Shown: positions 24,220 through 31,293, counted from the stretch's first letter. The stretch: DNA of 64,000 nucleotides from Sulfurimicrobium sp964552675 (GCA_964552675.1 CAZKHJ010000008.1:47180-111179); one strand, 5' to 3'. Made by a program: numbers and translations. The notes: generated by a model not told the origin, from the letters alone.

Positions 24220-24936
24220 ATGATGTTGCACAACATCCGTGTAGTTCTCAGCCACACCAGCCATCCCGGCAATATCGGCGCGGCGGCGCGGGCGATGAAA
24301 ACCATGGGCCTGTCGCGGCTCTGTCTGGTCAATCCCAGGCGCTTTCCCGATGCTGCAGCGGACGCGATGGCTTCCGGGGCGACCGACGTGCTGGCCAATG
24401 CAACAGTGTGCGCCAGCCTGGATGAGGCGCTGCAGGGTGCGGTGCTGGTGGTGGGCCTGACGGCGCGCAAGCGCGACCTGTCTCACGCCATGCTTGCCCT
24501 GCGCGAGGCGGCGCCGCAAATCCTGGCACGCGCTGGCGAGGCGCCGGTGGCGCTGGTGTTCGGCACCGAAATGTCGGGCTTGTCCAACGCCGAGCTGGAA
24601 AAATGCCAGATGCTGATCACCATTCCGGTCAATCCGGAATACGGTTCGCTCAATCTGGCGGCAGCGGTTCAGGTGGTGGCTTATGAGCTACGCAGTTGCG
24701 AGCTTCCTGTGCTGCAGGCAGCAAAGGGTTTTCCTCCGGCTACATTCGAGGAGGTGGACCAGTTTTACGAACATCTGGAACGCACCCTGATCGAGATCGG
24801 TTTCCTCGACCCGAAACACCCCAAGCGCCTGATGACGCGGCTGCGGCGGCTGTTTTCACGGGCTGCGCTGGAGAAGGAGGAAGTCAACATCCTGCGCGGG
24901 GTGCTCAAGGCTGCCAGCCGCAATGTGAAAGCGTAG
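24220..24936 (+). CDS. trmJ: tRNA (cytidine/uridine-2'-O-)-methyltransferase TrmJ
   Basis: A 238-residue SPOUT-class methyltransferase that modifies the ribose of position 32 in tRNAs using S-adenosylmethionine. The start MLHNIRVVLSHTSHPGNIGA has the N-G-A-A-R motif (GNIGAAARAMKTMGL). The knot-forming SAM site contains LVFGTEMSGLSN and IPVNPEYGSLNLAAAVQVV. The C-terminal extension (about residues 155-238) is the TrmJ-specific helical domain. Two ATGs are adjacent at the start. It is divergent from suhB and convergent with the norF-like gene, which ends 14 bp away. Confidence 0.93.
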   Translation: MMLHNIRVVLSHTSHPGNIGAAARAMKTMGLSRLCLVNPRRFPDAAADAMASGATDVLANATVCASLDEALQGAVLVVGLTARKRDLSHAMLALREAAPQILARAGEAPVALVFGTEMSGLSNAELEKCQMLITIPVNPEYGSLNLAAAVQVVAYELRSCELPVLQAAKGFPPATFEEVDQFYEHLERTLIEIGFLDPKHPKRLMTRLRRLFSRAALEKEEVNILRGVLKAASRNVKA

Positions 24937-24949
24937 CTGACCACCCGAA

Positions 24950-25234
24950 TCAGAGGCTTGTCAGCCGGGCAATTGCGTCGCCGTACAGCCAGGTCAGCAC
25001 GGTCAGCAGCGGGATGACGTAAAAATAGGCGTACATCAGGTTGCGTATGGTGCGATTCGCCGTTTTCAGACCCATGAAGTGATCAATCACCATCCGCCCC
25101 TTGAAGGCCATGCTCAGGGCGATGGCCAGGGTGGCGGCGAGGCCGGGTTCGGCCGTTTCGCCAATGATGGCGCCGCCCAGGGTCAGTGCTACCAGCAAAA
25201 GCCAGAGGCGGTCGATGGTGCGTTTGTTCAGCAT
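24950..25234 (-). CDS. norF: small membrane protein, cytochrome c oxidase subunit IV / NorF-like
   Basis: A 94-residue protein with three predicted membrane helices. It matches the prokaryotic cytochrome c oxidase subunit IV / NorF type: WLLLVALTLGGAIIGE, then MAFKGRMVIDHFMGLKTA and a final helix ending VLTWLYG. The FKGRMVIDHFMGL block is characteristic. It follows the subunit III-like gene by 14 bp. In denitrifiers norE and norF assist the nitric oxide reductase NorCB. No norCB or oxidase subunit I gene is in the window. The ATG at 25232-25234 gives the family length. Confidence 0.78.
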   Translation of the reverse strand: MLNKRTIDRLWLLLVALTLGGAIIGETAEPGLAATLAIALSMAFKGRMVIDHFMGLKTANRTIRNLMYAYFYVIPLLTVLTWLYGDAIARLTSL

Positions 25235-25248
25235 GCCGGCTATCCCCC

Positions 25249-25842
25249 TCAGCGCAGCACATAAAGCAGCGGGAAAATGACCAGCCACGCCAGATCCGTG
25301 GCATGCCAGTAGGAGGCGAACGCCTCCAGCCCCTCATGGTCCTGCGGCGAGTAGGCGCCCATCCTGTTGCGCGCAATCACCCACAGCAGCCCGATGATGC
25401 CCCACAGGACATGCACCATGTGGGTAAAGGTCAGGTAGTAATAGACGGTGAAAAAAATGCCGGATTTTCCGGTGATGCCCTGGCTGGCATTCCACTGGAA
25501 TTCGAAATATTTGGTGACGAAGTAGCCGCATGCCGCAGCCAGTACCAGGAATAGCCAGCGTGCCCCGCTTGCCTGGCGGTTTTGTCTGACCGCGATCACC
25601 GCGTTGGCGACAAAATAGCTGCCGGAAATCATCAGCAGGGTGTTGAAGGTGCCAGCCAGGGTGCTCAGTTGCGCGGGACCGCTCCGGAAGGCGTCGGGAA
25701 AGTGCGACCTGGCAATGAAATACACGCCGAACAGCAGCGCGAATTCGGTCATCTCGCTCAGGATGCCGGCCCAGATGCCCTTGTTGCCGGGAATGCCATT
25801 TTCGACTGGTGTGTAGAGCGTGTTTCCCGCAGTCGATGACAC
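25249..25842 (-). CDS. norE: cytochrome c oxidase subunit III family protein (NorE-like)
   Basis: A 197-residue membrane protein with five helices of the heme-copper oxidase subunit III fold. Conserved segments are MTEFALLFGVYFIARS, TLLMISGSYFVANAV, FEWN-like KYFEFQWN, TFTHMVHVLWGIIGL and the C-terminal SYWHATDLAWLVIFPLLYV. Five-helix versions of this length are NorE-type accessory subunits. The start is a GTG at 25840-25842 with a clear GGGAG ribosome site seven bases ahead; the longer frame to 25989 lies in the divergent promoter. It is paired with the norF-like gene. Confidence 0.83.
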   Translation of the reverse strand: MSSTAGNTLYTPVENGIPGNKGIWAGILSEMTEFALLFGVYFIARSHFPDAFRSGPAQLSTLAGTFNTLLMISGSYFVANAVIAVRQNRQASGARWLFLVLAAACGYFVTKYFEFQWNASQGITGKSGIFFTVYYYLTFTHMVHVLWGIIGLLWVIARNRMGAYSPQDHEGLEAFASYWHATDLAWLVIFPLLYVLR

Positions 25843-25908
25843 GGTCGGGCTCCCTTTATGGGGTTGCAGTGGGGCGGATGGTGAAGCTGTGAATATACTG
25901 CGCGGGGT

Positions 25909-25921
25909 GACCACGGTGGTC
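25909..25921. promoter_or_regulatory. GACCAC-G-GTGGTC palindrome upstream of norE-like gene
   Basis: A perfect 13-bp inverted repeat (6-bp arms, one-base centre) lies 67 bp before the norE-like GTG start in the norE-cysE divergent region. Its place near the expected promoter of the norE/F pair makes it a candidate operator. No known regulator consensus was matched. Confidence 0.35.
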
Positions 25922-25949
25922 GAGCGGGGAAAAATTGCCAGGCAAGATA

Positions 25950-25981
25950 ATAGTTGACTATTTTGCTTGGGAATATATAAT
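25950..25981 (+). promoter_or_regulatory. cysE promoter with IscR-type operator
   Basis: A -35 TTGACT (25954-25959), a 16-bp spacer and a consensus -10 TATAAT (25976-25981) precede cysE. The -35 lies inside ATAGTTGACTA (25950-25960), the left part of the IscR type 1 site. The same 11 bases recur at the iscR promoter (26749-26759). AATAGT-TG-ACTATT around it is also a perfect palindrome. This suggests that cysE is controlled together with the isc operon. Confidence 0.65.
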
Positions 25982-25994
25982 GTGACCATTATAT
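25975..25994. promoter_or_regulatory. AT-rich palindrome over the cysE -10 box
   Basis: ATATAATG (25975-25982) and CATTATAT (25987-25994) are perfect inverted arms around TGAC. The element overlaps the -10 hexamer and the expected transcription start of cysE, so a protein bound here would block the promoter. It does not match the IscR, CysB or FNR patterns that I know. Confidence 0.4.
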
Positions 25995-26007
25995 CTTTTT
26001 AGCTGTC

Positions 26008-26760
26008 ATGTTCAAACATCTGCGTGAAGACATTGCCGTGGTTTTCGAGCGCGATCCTGCCGCTCGTTCCCGCTGGGAGGTGCTGACCACCTATCCCGGC
26101 GTGCATGCCATTCTGTTTCACCGCCTGACCCATAGGCTGTGGGGCTGGAAATTTTTCTGGCTGGCACGGTTTATCTCCCATTTCGCGCGCTGGCTGACCG
26201 GCATCGAAATCCATCCCGGTGCCCGCCTTGGGCGGCGCGTGTTCATCGACCACGGCATGGGCGTGGTGATCGGCGAAACCGCCGAGCTGGACGACGATGT
26301 CACGCTCTACCACGGCGTTACCCTGGGCGGTACTTCGTGGAAAAAGGGCAAGCGCCATCCCACGCTGGGCAAGGGAGTGGTGGTCGGCGCGGGGGCCAAG
26401 ATACTCGGGCCGCTCAATATCGGAGAGGGCGCCAAGATCGGCTCCAACGCCGTGGTGGTAAAGGATGTTCCGCCGGGCGCGACTGCCGTGGGCATCCCGG
26501 CACGGATTCTGGACAGCACCCAGGCCGAGAAGCGCGAAAGCCAGGCGAAGAAAATGGGCTTTTCGGCCTACGCCATCAGCGAGGACATGAATGACCCAAT
26601 GGTGAAGGCGGTGCACAGCCTGCTCGATCATACCGTGGTGACCGACCATCGCATCGAGCAGATCCTGGCGCATCTCAGGCGGTTGGGCGCAGTTGTCGAG
26701 GATGGCGAGGCAACGGCAGAGAAGTTCGATGTCAATTATTTGAACAAAATAGTTGACTAA
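26008..26760 (+). CDS. cysE: serine O-acetyltransferase
   Basis: A 250-residue serine acetyltransferase that makes O-acetylserine from serine and acetyl-CoA, the first step of cysteine synthesis. The N-terminal helical part begins MFKHLREDIAVVFERDPAAR. The left-handed beta-helix of hexapeptide repeats contains IEIHPGARLGRRVFIDHGMG, then GETAELDDDVTLYHGVTLGG and VVVGAGAKILGPLNIG. It is the shorter, EpsC/NifP-like form with a C-terminal extension of about 70 residues. Its last codons carry the iscR -35 box and IscR site, so it sits directly before the isc operon, whose desulfurases use cysteine. A NifP-type role, boosting cysteine for iron-sulfur assembly, is plausible. Confidence 0.92.
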   Translation: MFKHLREDIAVVFERDPAARSRWEVLTTYPGVHAILFHRLTHRLWGWKFFWLARFISHFARWLTGIEIHPGARLGRRVFIDHGMGVVIGETAELDDDVTLYHGVTLGGTSWKKGKRHPTLGKGVVVGAGAKILGPLNIGEGAKIGSNAVVVKDVPPGATAVGIPARILDSTQAEKRESQAKKMGFSAYAISEDMNDPMVKAVHSLLDHTVVTDHRIEQILAHLRRLGAVVEDGEATAEKFDVNYLNKIVD

Positions 26761-26781
26761 TTTGGTAGGGCTTCATATAGT
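26749..26781 (+). promoter_or_regulatory. iscR promoter with IscR type 1-like site, inside the cysE 3' end
   Basis: TTGACT (26753-26758), a 17-bp spacer and TATAGT (26776-26781) form a near-consensus sigma-70 promoter. The surrounding ATAGTTGACTAATTTGGTAGG resembles the E. coli IscR type 1 operator bound by [2Fe-2S]-IscR for autorepression. The -35 overlaps the last codons and the TAA stop of cysE, so the operator is partly coding sequence. The identical 11-mer precedes cysE. Confidence 0.75.
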
Positions 26782-26815
26782 GAGCACCGATTGCACCTTA
26801 TTACACGAGGCTATT

Positions 26816-27292
26816 ATGCGTTTGACCACCAAAGGGCGTTTTGCGGTAACGGCAATGATTGATCTGGCCATGCGTCATGGCGAAGGGCCAGTGACCCTGG
26901 CGGGCATCAGCGACCGGCAGCGGATTTCCCTTTCCTATCTGGAACAGCTGTTTGGCAAGCTGCGCCGCCACGGGCTGGTCGAGAGCGTGCGTGGCCCTGG
27001 CGGCGGGTATTGCCTGGCACGGGAACTGGGAGATATTTCCGTGGCAGACATCATTCAGGCCGTGGATGAGCCGATTGACGCCACCAAGTGCGGCGGCATG
27101 GGCAATTGCCATGACGACCTCCCCTGCATGACCCACGAATTGTGGACTAATCTGAACGTCAAGATTTTCGATTACCTGCAGTCGGTGAGCCTGTCCCAGC
27201 TCGTGGCTTCGCAGCGCGGCAGCAAACCGGGTGTGCAGCTTGATTCGCGCTTCAGCCACGACCCGGTGAGCGGAGTGGCGATTCCGGCTTGA
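26816..27292 (+). CDS. iscR: Rrf2-family iron-sulfur regulator IscR
   Basis: A 158-residue winged-helix repressor of the Rrf2 family. The N-terminus MRLTTKGRFAVTAMIDLAMR and the recognition region ISLSYLEQLFGKLRRHGLV followed by GPGGGYCLAR are standard. Three cysteines in the spacing C-X5-C-X5-C followed by X2-H (KCGGMGNCHDDLPCMTH) are the [2Fe-2S] ligands of IscR. When loaded with its cluster it represses the isc operon. The start has a good site (ACGAGG) five bases ahead. A longer frame beginning at a TTG in the promoter is not credible. It leads the operon through iscX. Confidence 0.95.
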   Translation: MRLTTKGRFAVTAMIDLAMRHGEGPVTLAGISDRQRISLSYLEQLFGKLRRHGLVESVRGPGGGYCLARELGDISVADIIQAVDEPIDATKCGGMGNCHDDLPCMTHELWTNLNVKIFDYLQSVSLSQLVASQRGSKPGVQLDSRFSHDPVSGVAIPA

Positions 27293-27294
27293 GC

Positions 27295-28431
27295 ATGACC
27301 CCGGTCTACTTCGACCATAACGCCACCACCCCGCTGGATGAAGGGGTGCTGGCGGCAATGATGCCGTATCTGCAGGGGCAGTTCGGCAATCCGTCCAGCC
27401 GTCATGGCTTTGGGCGCAGCGCGCGTCAGGCGGTCGAGGAGGCGCGGGAAAAGGTGGCTCAGGCAGTAGAGGCGCACCCTTCCCAGGTGGTTTTCCTCAG
27501 TGGCGGGACGGAAGCCAATAATCTGGCGATTCGTGGCATGGCGGCGGCCTTGCCGCCTTCGCAGGCGGTGTGGAGCGGGATCGAGCACCCCTGCGTGGCC
27601 AAGCCATGCCAGGAGTTGAGCCGGCTGGGCTGGAAGCCCCGCCTGCTCGCCATCGATCCGGCCGGCCGTTGCAACATGGACGACCTGGCTCAGGCCTTGC
27701 GTGAGCCAACCGGGCTGGTAAGTGTGATGCTGGCCAACAATGAGACCGGCGTGATTCAGGACGTGGCGGCAGTGGCGCAGCAGGCGCGTGCTGCCGGTGT
27801 CTGGGTGCATACCGATGCAGTCCAGGCGCTGGGCAAGATGGAAGTGGATTTTTCTGCGCTGGGCGTGCATGCCATGTCCTTGTCGGGCCACAAGATTTAC
27901 GGCCCCAAGGGGGTTGGCGCGCTGGTGCTGGACAAGCGTGTGGAACTGGTGCCGCAGATCACTGGCGGCGGCCATGAAAAGGGCTTGCGCGCGGGTACCG
28001 AGAATGTGCCGGCTATTGTCGGCTTTGGTGTGGCGTGCGATCTGGCGGTGAGCCGGATGAGACAGAGTGCAGAACAGCTTGGTGTGTTGCGCAGCGAATT
28101 AGAGCAGGGGCTGGCGGCTTTGGGTGGCGTGGTTTTTGGCGACAAGGCGGCACGCCTGGCGAATACCAGCTACTTTGCCTTCCCCGGCGTCGAGGGGGAA
28201 ACCCTGCTGATGGCGCTGGACCGCGCCGGTTTTGCGGTTTCCAGCGGCTCGGCCTGCTCCAGCGGCAGCGTAGAACCAAGCCCGGTGCTGCTGGCCATGG
28301 GCGTGGCGCCAGAACTGGCCAAGGGCGCCATCCGGGTGAGCCTGGGGCGTGCCAGCAGCCGTGAGCAGGCAGAGGAATTTATTAGGGCGTTGCAGGTTGA
28401 ATTAGGCCGCCTGCGAGCCATGTTGTCCTGA
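27295..28431 (+). CDS. cysteine desulfurase, IscS/NifS-type paralogue
   Basis: A 378-residue class V aminotransferase-fold cysteine desulfurase. Landmarks are VYFDHNATTPLDEGV, GGTEANNLAIRG, the internal HTDAVQALGK and the PLP lysine in SLSGHKIYGPKG. The sulfur-carrying cysteine is in SSGSACSSGSVEPS. It is clearly distinct from the canonical IscS encoded next (it differs in length, loop sequences and C-terminus), so the operon has two desulfurases in a row. The C-terminus is shorter than IscS and lacks its IscU-docking tail. The ATG at 27295 follows the iscR stop; a TTG at 27289 is less likely. It may resemble the NifS-like proteins of some betaproteobacterial isc clusters. Confidence 0.88.
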   Translation: MTPVYFDHNATTPLDEGVLAAMMPYLQGQFGNPSSRHGFGRSARQAVEEAREKVAQAVEAHPSQVVFLSGGTEANNLAIRGMAAALPPSQAVWSGIEHPCVAKPCQELSRLGWKPRLLAIDPAGRCNMDDLAQALREPTGLVSVMLANNETGVIQDVAAVAQQARAAGVWVHTDAVQALGKMEVDFSALGVHAMSLSGHKIYGPKGVGALVLDKRVELVPQITGGGHEKGLRAGTENVPAIVGFGVACDLAVSRMRQSAEQLGVLRSELEQGLAALGGVVFGDKAARLANTSYFAFPGVEGETLLMALDRAGFAVSSGSACSSGSVEPSPVLLAMGVAPELAKGAIRVSLGRASSREQAEEFIRALQVELGRLRAMLS

Positions 28432-28458
28432 TGAGATAATGTGATTTTGGAGAAAAGC

Positions 28459-29667
28459 ATGAAGTTACCGATTTACCTGGATTATTCCGCAACCACCCCG
28501 GTGGACCCGCGCGTGGCGGAGAAGATGATCCCTTACCTGACCGAGAAGTTCGGTAATCCGGCCAGCCGTTCCCATGCTTTTGGCTGGGAAGCTGACGAGG
28601 CGGTGGAAAATGCCCGCCAGCAGGTGGCCGCGCTGGTCAATGCCGATCCCAAGGAAATCGTGTGGACTTCCGGCGCGACCGAATCCAACAACCTCGCCAT
28701 CAAGGGCGCAGCACATTTCTATTCCGGCAAGGGCAAGCATCTCATCACCGTGGCCACCGAGCACAAGGCGGTGCTGGACACTTGCCGCGAGCTGGAGCGC
28801 CAGGGCTTCGAGGTAACTTACCTGGTGCCCGAATCCAATGGCCTGGTCAGTCTGGACAAGTTCACCGCAGCGATCCGTCCCGACACCATCCTGGCCTCGG
28901 TGATGTATGTCAACAACGAAATCGGCGTGATCCAGGACATTCCCGCTTTAGGCGAAATCTGCCGTGGCAAGGGTGTGATCTTCCACGTCGATGCGGCCCA
29001 GGCGACCGGCAAGGTGGTGATCGACCTGCAGAAGCTCAAAGTGGACCTGATGTCCTTCTCTGCCCACAAAACCTACGGCCCCAAGGGTATCGGCGCCCTG
29101 TACGTGCGCCGCAAGCCGCGTATCCGTCTCGAAGCGCAGATGCACGGCGGCGGCCACGAACGCGGCATGCGCTCCGGGACGCTGGCGACCCACCAGATCG
29201 TGGGCATGGGCGAAGCTTTCCGCATCGCCAAGGCAGAAATGGCGGCCGAAAACGAGCGCACGCGCATGCTGCGCGACCGGCTCTACAATGGCCTCAAGGA
29301 AATCGAGGAAGTCTACGTCAACGGCGACATGGACAGCCGCGTGCCGCACAATCTCAACATCAGCTTCAGCTTCGTCGAAGGCGAATCGCTTATCATGGCG
29401 ATCAAGGATCTCGCGGTGTCGAGTGGCTCGGCCTGCACTTCCGCCAGCCTGGAGCCTTCCTACGTGCTGAAATCCCTGGGTCATAGCGACGAACTGGCGC
29501 ACAGCTCGATCCGCTTTTCCATCGGCCGTTTCACCACCGAGGAAGAGGTCGATTACGCCATCCAGCTGCTCAAGAACAAGATCGGCAAGCTGCGCGAACT
29601 TTCCCCGCTGTGGGAAATGTTCAAGGACGGCATCGATCTGAATACCGTGCAGTGGGCGGCACATTAA
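28459..29667 (+). CDS. iscS: cysteine desulfurase IscS
   Basis: A 402-residue IscS (E. coli 404) that takes sulfur from cysteine and passes it to IscU. Visible features are LPIYLDYSATTPVDPRV, TSGATESNNLAIKGA, HVDAAQATGK, the PLP lysine in SFSAHKTYGPKG and the active cysteine loop SSGSACTSASLEPSYVL. The C-terminal segment PLWEMFKDGIDLNTVQWAAH is the conserved IscU/ThiS-contacting tail. GGAG lies seven bases before the ATG at 28459. It is followed 15 bp later by iscU. Confidence 0.96.
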   Translation: MKLPIYLDYSATTPVDPRVAEKMIPYLTEKFGNPASRSHAFGWEADEAVENARQQVAALVNADPKEIVWTSGATESNNLAIKGAAHFYSGKGKHLITVATEHKAVLDTCRELERQGFEVTYLVPESNGLVSLDKFTAAIRPDTILASVMYVNNEIGVIQDIPALGEICRGKGVIFHVDAAQATGKVVIDLQKLKVDLMSFSAHKTYGPKGIGALYVRRKPRIRLEAQMHGGGHERGMRSGTLATHQIVGMGEAFRIAKAEMAAENERTRMLRDRLYNGLKEIEEVYVNGDMDSRVPHNLNISFSFVEGESLIMAIKDLAVSSGSACTSASLEPSYVLKSLGHSDELAHSSIRFSIGRFTTEEEVDYAIQLLKNKIGKLRELSPLWEMFKDGIDLNTVQWAAH

Positions 29668-29682
29668 GTTTAGGAGAATAAA

Positions 29683-30099
29683 ATGGCATACAGCGAAAAA
29701 GTACTGGATCACTACGAAAATCCGCGCAACGTCGGATCCTTCGGCAAGGACGAGGATGGCGTGGCGACCGGGATGGTGGGCGCGCCGGCCTGCGGCGACG
29801 TGATGAAATTGCAGATCCGGGTCAACAAGGACGGCGTGATCGAGGACGCCAAATTCAAGACTTACGGCTGCGGTTCGGCCATTGCTTCGAGCTCGCTGGT
29901 GACCGAATGGGTCAAGGGCAAGACGCTGGACCAGGCGCTGGATATCAAGAACACCCAGATCGCCGAGGAACTGGCCCTGCCGCCGGTGAAAATCCACTGC
30001 TCGATCCTGGCGGAAGACGCGATCAAGGCCGCCGTGGCCGACTACAAGGCCAAACACGGCGAGAACGTGGTGGCTGATGCCTGCAAGGGAGCGTGTTAG
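29683..30099 (+). CDS. iscU: iron-sulfur cluster scaffold protein IscU
   Basis: A 138-residue scaffold on which [2Fe-2S] clusters are built. The three ligand cysteines are in GAPACGDVMKLQI, KTYGCGSAIASSS and VKIHCSILAED, and the HscA recognition motif is LPPVK. The N-terminus MAYSEKVLDHYENPRNVGSF is canonical. It is ten residues longer than E. coli IscU: after the usual end it continues into VVADACKGAC, adding two cysteines near the C-terminus. The TAG stop (30097-30099) is formed at the left edge of a 265-bp inverted-repeat element, so the present 3' end may have been set by that insertion. Confidence 0.95.
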   Translation: MAYSEKVLDHYENPRNVGSFGKDEDGVATGMVGAPACGDVMKLQIRVNKDGVIEDAKFKTYGCGSAIASSSLVTEWVKGKTLDQALDIKNTQIAEELALPPVKIHCSILAEDAIKAAVADYKAKHGENVVADACKGAC

Positions 30100-30365
30100 A
30101 GCCTCTCAAAGTGGTTCTCGAGCTCGCGTTGCGGCCAAAATGGCTGGCCGCTAGGAGAGAAGAGCGCTGTTTGGTTATTCCAAATAAGCGATGAATGACA
30201 ACGCGGCCAGCCATTTTGGCCGCAACCCTTAGGGCCGGTGTTCATTTGGGCACATGGCTTTGTTGCGGGCCGCTTGCTGTGGGATGCACAGCGGCGCGTC
30301 CCGCGTCGTGCCCTGTGCCCAAATGAATACCGGCGCGTGCACGATAACCACTTTGAGAGGCTCTA
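30097..30365. mobile_element. 265-bp MITE-like element with TA-flanked terminal inverted repeats between iscU and iscA
   Basis: Perfect 18-bp terminal inverted repeats, GAGCCTCTCAAAGTGGTT (30099-30116) and its complement (30346-30363), are flanked by TA on both sides (30097-30098, 30364-30365). Inside are a perfect 24-bp inverted repeat (30128-30151 with 30203-30226) and a 21-bp repeat with one mismatch (30234-30254 with 30314-30334). The second encloses a GCTGTG/CACAGC hairpin. The whole folds as a stem with two long arms. No transposase is encoded. TA flanks and short terminal repeats suggest a non-autonomous relative of an IS630/mariner-type element. The left end supplies the iscU stop and the right end the iscA ribosome site (GAGAGG). 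Confidence 0.7.
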
Positions 30366-30367
30366 TA

Positions 30368-30691
30368 ATGGCTATCACGATGACCGAACAGGCTGCCAAA
30401 CACGTCAGCAACTTCATCACCAAACGCGGCAAGGGCGTGGGCCTGCGCTTGGGCGTGCGCACCTCGGGCTGCTCCGGCATGGCCTACACCCTGGAATTCG
30501 CGGACGAAATCGGGGCGGATGACGTGCAGTTCGAAAGCCACGGCGTGACAGTGCTGATCGACGCCAAGAGCCTGCCCTACCTGGACGGCACCGAGCTGGA
30601 TTACACTCGCGAGGGCCTGAACGAGGGCTTCAAGTTCAACAACCCCAACGTCAAGAACGCTTGCGGTTGCGGCGAGAGCTTTAACGTATAA
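30368..30691 (+). CDS. iscA: A-type iron-sulfur carrier protein IscA
   Basis: A 107-residue A-type carrier that delivers iron-sulfur clusters to targets. The conserved cysteines are in RTSGCSGMAYTLEF and the C-terminal NACGCGESFNV. The start MAITMTEQAAKHVSNF matches IscA. Its ribosome site GAGAGG is part of the right terminal repeat of the inserted element, seven bases before the ATG, so its translation now depends on that element. A longer open frame reading in from the element is not homologous and is not used. The gene is followed by hscB five bases later. Confidence 0.94.
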   Translation: MAITMTEQAAKHVSNFITKRGKGVGLRLGVRTSGCSGMAYTLEFADEIGADDVQFESHGVTVLIDAKSLPYLDGTELDYTREGLNEGFKFNNPNVKNACGCGESFNV

Positions 30692-30696
30692 CGCTG

Positions 30697-31230
30697 ATGC
30701 ACTTCGATTTCAGCAAAAATCATTTCGAGCTGTTCGGCCTGCCGTCCGCGTTCCATATCGACATGGAGCGCCTGGACCAGGCTTACCGCGAAATCCAGAC
30801 ACTGGTTCACCCCGACAAGTTCACCCACCTGGGCGAGCAGGAGAAGCGTCTGTCGATGCAGTGGGCGACCCATGCCAACGAGGCTTACCAGGCCCTGAAA
30901 AAGCCGCTGTCCCGCGCCCGCTATCTGCTTCACTTACATGGGGTGGATACCCAGGAGGAAAGCAATACCGCCATGCCGGCGGAATTCCTCATGGCGCAGA
31001 TGGAATGGCGCGAGGCCATCATGGAGGCGAAAGAGGCGCAGGATATCGCGGGCATGGAGCAACTGCACAATCGCCTGCGCGCAGAAATGCGCGAGCAACA
31101 CCAGGAACTGGGGCGCCTGCTGGACGATGCGGCAGACTACCAGGGCGCATCCGGACTGGTGCGCAAGCTGAAATTCATGGAAAAGCTGGGCGAGGAAATC
31201 GATGGCGCCCTGGAGTTGATGGAAGCTTAA
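30697..31230 (+). CDS. hscB: Fe-S cluster co-chaperone HscB
   Basis: A 177-residue J-domain co-chaperone (E. coli HscB 171) that brings IscU to HscA and stimulates its ATPase. The J domain has FELFGLPSAFHIDMERLDQA, then YREIQTLVHPDKF with the essential HPD tripeptide. The C-terminal three-helix domain that binds IscU spans about residues 85-177 (FLMAQMEWREAIMEAKEAQD onward). It is followed by a 100-bp gap holding a palindromic repeat before hscA. Confidence 0.94.
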   Translation: MHFDFSKNHFELFGLPSAFHIDMERLDQAYREIQTLVHPDKFTHLGEQEKRLSMQWATHANEAYQALKKPLSRARYLLHLHGVDTQEESNTAMPAEFLMAQMEWREAIMEAKEAQDIAGMEQLHNRLRAEMREQHQELGRLLDDAADYQGASGLVRKLKFMEKLGEEIDGALELMEA

Positions 31231-31239
31231 CTCCCTCAG

Positions 31240-31293
31240 CCCCCCCTTGTCAGGGGGGGGAAGCCGCTTTTCTCCTCCCCTGACAAGGGGAGG
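31240..31293. repeat. inverted pair of C-rich/G-rich palindromes between hscB and hscA
   Basis: CCCCCCCTTGTCAGGGGGGG (31240-31259) and the inverted copy CCTCCCCTGACAAGGGGAGG (31274-31293) agree at 18 of 20 positions and enclose a 14-bp loop. Each is nearly self-complementary. Short palindromes with a CCCTTGTCAGGG core recur in many bacterial genomes as dispersed repeats. In the transcript this should be a strong stem and could weaken expression of hscA and the genes after it. No U-run follows. Confidence 0.65.

Noticed and set aside
26753..26815. Upstream extension of iscR starting at a TTG
   Set aside because: The TTG is the -35 box of the promoter, and the ATG at 26816 has a proper ribosome site and the canonical IscR N-terminus.
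30097..30365. Considered a transcription terminator or riboswitch instead of a mobile element
   Set aside because: The operon clearly continues, there is no U-run, and no known riboswitch pattern was recognised. TA-flanked terminal repeats fit a MITE better, though a regulatory RNA role is still possible.
30238..30522. Open frame starting in the inserted element and running into iscA in another frame
   Set aside because: It overlaps iscA out of frame and has no recognisable domain; the element appears non-coding.
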